The notes under the pieces are model-generated. The model did no database searches. It saw only the letters and a list, made by a program, of their open reading frames with translations, and had not been told where the DNA came from. 64,000 nt of DNA from Cycas panzhihuaensis (lineage: Eukaryota > Cycadophyta). The stretch covers positions 176,459,741 to 176,523,740 of the forward strand of contig CM041465.1 of the NCBI GenBank assembly GCA_023213395.1. Reading direction: 5' to 3'. The translations under genes were made by a program, and so were the position numbers. Positions within the stretch are counted from its first letter, which is position 1. Each line of letters starts with the position of its first letter. This document shows positions 58,700-64,000 of the stretch, piece by piece.

Positions 58700-59953
58700 T
58701 TCAAGTAAAATATGAATTACATTCTTAAAAGGAAAAATAATTAGGACAAGTAGTTCATTGGTATTAGAAATACTGCAAAGTATGAAGGTTTTTAGAGAGA
58801 TCATCCACATCTTACACCAATTATTGCTACCACAACTACCTCTGGAGAAACTCCTTCGACTCCTCCTATTAAAGTTATAGCCAAACATCAATGGGAACTT
58901 GATGATGATGAAATTTATATAGGGATACTTCTTGTCACTAATTATTCCATGGATAACCTCATTGATGAAGTTGTATATGATACAACATGGAAAGTCCTTA
59001 AAGTTCTCAAGAAGAAATTTGATATTAAATCAAACTTAGAATTTATTCACCTAGTACTGAAGATGAATAAATTAAAAATGTAGAAAGGATATGCAAGTGA
59101 GATAATCAATCTCCTTTATCCCATCAAGTAAGCCATCGATAAAGACTTCAAGACTCAATGTATTATATTGGCTTTCTTGATTTAGTCATGTCTCAATATC
59201 CCATATTATAAAAATCTACTAGGAAGTATTCAATATAGTGGCACCTTAAAGACCCTAAACTTTGAGGATCTTGTTAGTAAGTTCATCAAATTTGATAAGA
59301 CCTTTGATACTAACTTTGCCACTACATCATATCTAGTTGATGTTGCTTTTGAAGTGGAAGAAGATCTTTTTTATACTAAAAATCAAGGTCAATCCTCTTG
59401 TAAAGGTGGTAATTCATTTAGAGAGGCAGATCTAGACAATAAGGATAATTTCCTCATGGTCAACAGGCTCACCAATACCAATGAAAATAGTCTCAAGGCC
59501 AAGGCCAAAATAATCAACCTAGACTTAGATCTAGCAATCAAAGATAATTGAGCCAACTCAATATTTCTTATAAGACTAGAAATCAAATAATTATGTGCCA
59601 AAGGTGTCATAGAAAAAGACACTATACCAAAATTATAGAACTTCCACCAATAAACTACTAAGCTATCAACAACACCATGGTCCACCAATAAACTACTAAG
59701 CTATCAACAACACCATGGTGTACATAATGTTAATGATACTTCTTTCAAAGATAGTTTTAGTAGAATGCAATTTGCTCATGTATATTATAATGAACCTGAA
59801 TCAAAAGAGAGAAATCTAATTGCATATGGTAACATAAGATCCAAAATTATATATAAGATTATAAAAGCATCTATAATCACATGTATCGATGGGCCTCTTC
59901 AAGGGGGAAACCTCTAATACATAAGATCATAATACTTTTAGATGATCCTCACT

Positions 59954-59960
<7 letters not shown>
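58700..59960 (+). pseudogene. Co7f: Copia gag fragment with zinc knuckle
   Basis: The frame reads WELDDDEIYIGILLVTNYSM, TTWKVLKVLKKKFDI, LEFIHLVLKMNKLKM and LVSKFIKFDKTF, a Copia gag core. The CCHC knuckle is MCQRCHRKRHYTKII with the last Cys changed to Ile. A few stops are present. Sequence downstream to about 59900 stays partly open but no protease is reached before GyC sequence begins. Confidence 0.75.
59644..59719 (+). repeat. Perfect 38-bp tandem duplication in Co7f gag
   Basis: The unit starting ccaccaataaactactaagc is repeated identically at 59644-59681 and 59682-59719. Perfect identity inside an old, decayed gag marks it as recent. Confidence 0.95.

Positions 59961-60006
<46 letters not shown>
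59956..60006. repeat. (TA)n microsatellite
   Basis: About 25 TA units between Co7f and the GyC 3' end. Confidence 0.95.
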
Positions 60007-60009
<3 letters not shown>

Positions 60010-60110
60010 TATTAAGATTGCCCATCTCTTGGACTTATGAATGTGGGATAATTACAAGAATAGAAATATAAGATTTGAAAATAAGAGAGATAAGGGTTGG
60101 GTTCTTCATA
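60007..60110 (-). mobile_element. Start of GyC 3' LTR (boundary partly inferred)
   Basis: On the minus strand the tract AAAAGGGGAGAACC (60111-60124) directly precedes TATGAAGAACCC at 60110, which fits a polypurine tract and a mutated TG LTR start. The far end of the LTR cannot be placed because the 5' LTR is outside the window. Confidence 0.55.
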
Positions 60111-60124
60111 GGTTCTCCCCTTTT

Positions 60125-60335
60125 GAAAAGGTTTACTCTCAAAGCTTGACTAGTCCTAGATGCTTTTGAATAAATTACTCACTTTCCCAAGTTGAATTGC
60201 CATGTGAAAACTGCTTCCATTTAATGAGATACTATTTGATGTCTCCAGAGTGCAAATGCCTAACCCTTTCCTCTAAAATTCGTTCAGGTATCAGTTGAAT
60301 CCTCCCTTTATTATCTAATATTGGTAATTTTGTTT
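60125..60335 (-). pseudogene. GyC chromodomain-like tail
   Basis: PERILEERVRHLHSGDIK(stop)YLIKWK, NSTWESE and IQKHLGL match the chromodomain end of plant chromoviruses, with one stop. Confidence 0.82.
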
Positions 60336-61640
60336 ATGCCTGCACTTACTATCCAATTACTCTTTCAAGACAAGATACATGGAAAACATTATGGATTTTA
60401 GTTGTTATAGGTAACTCCAAGGCATAAGCTACTTCCACCACTCATTTAAGGATTTTATAAGGCCCATAAAACCTTAGCTCCAACTTGTGTTTACCATCTC
60501 TTTTAAGTAAAGTTTGCTTGTATGGTTGCAAGTGCAAGTAAACCCAATCTCCTACTTGAAACTCTCATTCAGTTCTTTATTTATCTGCTTGTTGTTTCAT
60601 TCAGTTCTAAGCTAACTTTAGGTTTTTCGTAAATATCTTGAGTGTCTCTACGGTTTATTGTAGATTCTCCTCTACTACTTGAACTCTAATATTCTCTATG
60701 GAATAGTTCTTAATAGATGGTAGTTCATACCTATATAATGCATGAAAGGGACTTATTTTTATTACCATATGGTAAGTAGTATTATACCACCATTTTGCCA
60801 TGGGAAGCCAATGATGCCATTGATTTTATTTATCTAACATGTAGAATCAAAGATATCCTTCTAAACATTTGTTAACCACATTCATTTGTCTATTCATTTA
60901 TGGTTGGTATGCTTTGCTCATTATTAGCTTGAAGAGTTCAGTCTAAAAAATGCTTGTGAACTTTGGGTCTCTGTCACTGACAATCTTCTTAGGCATTCTA
61001 TGGAGTCAATGTATCTCTTTTAAGAAAATCTCAGTAATTTGTTTTGCCTTATAAGTGGACTGGATTCCATAAAAATGAGCATACTTTAGTAATCTATCAA
61101 TAACTATAAAGATGACATCCCTCCCATCTGATTTTGGTAATCATGTGATGAAGTCCATGGATATTTCTTCCCATCTTTGATTTACTATAGGAAGTGGATA
61201 TAATAAAGCAGATATCTTGCTCATTTCACCCTTTTGTTGTTGGCATACTTTACAAGTTGTAACCCATCGTTTAGTATCTTACTTAAGCCCATTCTAATAG
61301 AAGGATTACTTAATCCATTGGTAAGTCTTTAGGAATCTAGAATGGCCTGCTATTGGAGAGGCATGTACATCATGCAATATCTTCTCCTTAATCTTAGAAT
61401 TAGGTCTAAGATATATTCTATTTTTGTACCATAGGATGTTTACTACCCATGAAAATCTTTTATGACTATCTTGATCAACCTGTAGATCCTGTATTAATTA
61501 CTTTATCTTGGTATCATTTTTTCACTCTTCCCTTACCTCCTCGATCCATGAAGAGATAACTATTGTTAATGCATATAATATAGAATCTCCTTCTTTTTAT
61601 GATAAGGTGTCAATTACTATATTTTCCTTCCCTTTTTTAT
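60336..61640 (-). pseudogene. GyC integrase remnant
   Basis: HASPIAGHSRFLKTYQWIK and TTCKVCQQQKG keep the HHCC zinc residues. The core shows ISMDFITWLPKSDGRDVIFI and IVSDRDPKFTS with two catalytic Asp. The third acidic position falls in RQMNVVNKCLEGYL, where TE became MN, so it is inactive. The C-terminus reads FQVGDWVYLHLQPYKQ and FYGPYKILKW. Confidence 0.88.
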
Positions 61641-62000
61641 ATATGATTTCAAAATCAAAATCTTGAATTTTAGAGACCCATTTTTGCTATTCATGAGAAG
61701 CTACCCTTTGGTCTAGGAAATACTTCAAGCTTTTATGGTCTGTCTTTTATTTGAAATGGGTTACGAGTAAATATTGGCACAATTTTTGAATTGCTTGTAG
61801 GATTTCCATAATCTCTTTTTCATATGTAGACTTGACTAAGTCCCTAGACTTTAATTTTTAACTTTCAAAGGTTATGGGTCTCCCTTCTTGAATGAGGACT
61901 GCTCTAATACCTTGTCTTGAGGCATCACATTCAATGATAAATGTTTTAGTGAAGTCAAGAGTGGCTAAAATTTGTATGGTAGTCATGGATACCTTTAGGC
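61641..62000 (-). pseudogene. GyC RNase H remnant
   Basis: TFIIECDASRQGIRAVLIQ, RPITFES, KTDHKSLKYFLDQ and KKGKENIVIDTLS are in Gypsy order with few stops. Confidence 0.85.
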
Positions 62001-63050
62001 TCTCAAAAGCTTCAGTAGTGGCATATTTCCATATGAAAGAATCCTTATTTAATAATTATGTCACGGGTGCTATAATATTAGCATACCCTTTCATAAATTT
62101 TTGGTAGTACCCTATTAAACCTAGGAATCCATGTAGCCCATTGATATTTTTAGTTTGTGGCCAATTTACTATGGATTCAATCTTCCTTGATTGACCTTGA
62201 CTCCTTGTGAGATGATATACCCTAAGTATTCCACTTCCTACCTTCCAAAGTTATATTTTGATCTATTTGTAAAGAGTTTATTTTCTTCTAATAATTGCAA
62301 AGCCTTATCAACATGTTGAAGATGTTCTTCCTTTATCCAGCTATATACTAAGATGTTGTCAAAGAACACTAAGATAAACTTCCTTAGATAAGATTAAAAG
62401 ATTTTATTCATAAGCCCTTAGAATATGGTCGATGCATTGGTTAAGCCAAAAGTCATGACTAGGAATTCATAATGGCCTTCATGGGTGCGAAAAGCTATTT
62501 TGTAAGCATCAACAACCTTGATTCTAATTTGGAAATATCCAAATTTTAAATCTATGGTGATGAAAAGGGTTACTCCATTTAATTCATCTAACAATTCATT
62601 AATCACTGGTAATGGGGAGTTTATCTTTAATAGTAATTTTATTTAATTCCTAATAATCCACACACATACGAAAGGATCCATCCTTTTTTTTTACCAATAT
62701 TATTGATGCCAAAAATGTGCTTTTGCTTTTCCTAATGGCCCTAGCTTCAAGAAGTTCATGCACAATTTTTTTAATTTTATTCTTCTATTGATAAGGATAT
62801 CTATAAGTTTAGATGCTAGGTGGATTACTACTGGCAATGAGTTCAATAACATGATCTTTTTCCTTTTCTAGAGGAAGCCCCTTAGGAATGTCTTTGAAAA
62901 CCTTACTATGTTTGACTAACACTTCTTGCAATTTAGATGTTAGGTTATTCTCCTTATGAAGATCTTCCTTTATTACTAACTCATGCTCTTCTAATATATA
63001 ACATCTAGTTATAAGTCCTATTCCTCTTTTTCTTAGAAGCTTCTCCATCT
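62001..63050 (-). pseudogene. GyC reverse transcriptase remnant
   Basis: The linker KVFKDIPKGLPLEKEKDHVI (within 62809-63048) leads into the palm segment at 62418-62606 ([27 protein letters not shown]). The active site reads FILVFFDNILVYS (62355-62366), so one Asp of FxDD is Asn. YLGYIISQGVKV follows. Confidence 0.87.
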
Positions 63051-63229
63051 TATGTGAATTGAGGACCTATGATGGAGGTGGGATACTTCCATTGAGTTGG
63101 TACTATTTCCCTCTTGAGTTAAAATAGATGAATAATTACTCTAAGTTAAGTAGAAAAGTACCTAATATTTTTAGCCATTATACTCCTAAAACCACATCGA
63201 CTCCTCCCACTGGAATGGCATACATTGAG

Positions 63230-63660
63230 GAAGCCAATCATTAATCCCCCATAGTCATTTTAATATTATAACATTTATCTCTGTAGGCTAATGTACCACC
63301 ATTGGTAACCATAACTTAAAATTTCTTAACTAGATAAGGGAAATAATTTAATTCTTCTGTAAGTTTCTTATTGATAAAAGTATATGTGCTTCCTAAATCA
63401 ATTAAGATGACTACCCTTTTCCTTGATGTATACTATAATCTTCAAGGTGTGTGGAGCTACAATCCCTACTAAAGCATGGATAGATATTATCATTATGTTC
63501 TCTTCTTTAATATCTAGTGATTTGGGAGGAGTGTCATCTTCTACAATGGCTTCTTCTATATCTTCTTCCTGTGTATCTTCAATGATGAATAGTCATCTTT
63601 CTAAACATTTATGATCTTTATTTCACTTCTCATTGCATCGAAAATGAATACCCTTTAGCC
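63230..63660 (-). pseudogene. GyC zinc region and protease remnant
   Basis: IHFRCNEK(stop)NKDHKC corresponds to the family CFRCxEKWxxxHxC, with the first Cys changed. VVILIDLGSTYTFINKKL is the protease active site with the catalytic Asp kept and Ser changed to Leu. AIPVGGVDVVLGV(stop)WL closes the domain. Confidence 0.82.
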
Positions 63661-64000
63661 TTTTCTCATCCATTTCTTTAGTTGTCATCCTTCATGTTAT
63701 AGGAATGTATAGGCTTCTTTTTTCTTCCCCCATCCTATTATATTTTTAGATAGCCCTATTTTTAGCTTCAATTTATTGGGCTACTATGATTGCTTCTATT
63801 AGGATACTAAGTTTTAGTAAGCATAATTCATATCGTATATCTTCTTTTAAACCCCCAATGTAGAGTTCAAGCAATTTCTCATTATTAAGATCATTAAATA
63901 GGGTAGCCAATTTTTGGTATTCTATAGTGTATTTTGATACTTTTCCTTCTTGTTTTAGTTTAGCCAACTGACTAAAATAGTCATCATCCCAAATATTATC
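63661..64000 (-). pseudogene. GyC gag remnant, partial
   Basis: 63773-63967 reads VSKYTIEYQKLATLFNDL, LELYIGGLKEDIRYEL, the Gypsy gag C-terminal part (normally LxxYxxxF..L, FxxGLKxxI). The N-terminal part is beyond the window. Confidence 0.82.

Larger units (their letters stand above)
60111..64000 (-). mobile_element. GyC: chromodomain Gypsy element, runs off right edge
   Basis: From right to left on the minus strand: gag, zinc region, protease, RT, RNase H, integrase and chromodomain, then a polypurine tract. Domain order and the chromodomain tail identify a chromovirus-type Gypsy. It resembles GyB in arrangement. Stops and frameshifts disrupt every domain. The 5' LTR, PBS and gag start lie beyond 64000. 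Confidence 0.88.

Noticed and set aside
59389-59688. 99-codon minus-strand open frame opposite Co7f gag
   Set aside because: Antisense shadow of a gag remnant with a zinc knuckle on the plus strand.

Overview
This 64-kb window looks like deep intergenic DNA of a land plant with a large, repeat-filled nuclear genome. A gymnosperm or similar large-genome seed plant is my guess, not something the sequence proves. It is AT-rich. I found no intact host gene, rRNA, tRNA gene, CRISPR or bacterial-type feature. Almost everything I could identify is a decayed LTR retrotransposon of the Copia or Gypsy (chromovirus-like) type, nested inside others. No complete open polyprotein survives. LTR boundaries and target-site duplications (TSDs) were read by eye. 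Names such as GyA or Co1 are labels for this report only.

Positions 1-38047: an outer minus-strand LTR element (E0; 5' LTR 37611-38047, partial 3' LTR 1-263) holds a large Gypsy element, GyA (2773-36581, LTRs of about 2.5 kb, TSD TTAAT/CTAAT). The GyA 5' LTR was hit three times: by a solo LTR (S1, 2845-3497, TSD AGACT), by Copia element Co1 (3549-10710) and by Copia element Co2 (12427-20670, TSD AGTAG). Co2 itself contains a second solo LTR of the S1 family (S2, 14088-14733). The GyA coding region is interrupted by a pol-less LTR element (NA1, 24432-27646) and by a full Gypsy element (GyB, 28113-33877, TSD TTGGT).

Positions 38048-64000: a Copia fragment (Co4f), a minus-strand Copia element with both LTRs (Co3, 39579-47709), a large imperfect inverted repeat with arms of 1.5-1.6 kb (48220-51575), Copia fragments (Co5f, Co6f, Co7f), an isolated LTR with a primer-binding site, and a minus-strand chromodomain Gypsy element (GyC) that runs off the right end.

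The most interesting signal is four fragments of host protein-coding genes. Three lie with or beside Copia elements, antisense to the element, on the leader side of gag: a MAP65/PRC1-family fragment in Co1, an importin-alpha armadillo fragment in Co2, and an RRM-protein fragment next to Co5f. The fourth, a DJ-1/PfpI-domain fragment, lies in sense inside pol-less NA1. This suggests repeated capture of host transcripts by LTR retrotransposons. All four are degenerate here, so any function would have to be looked for in younger copies elsewhere in the genome.
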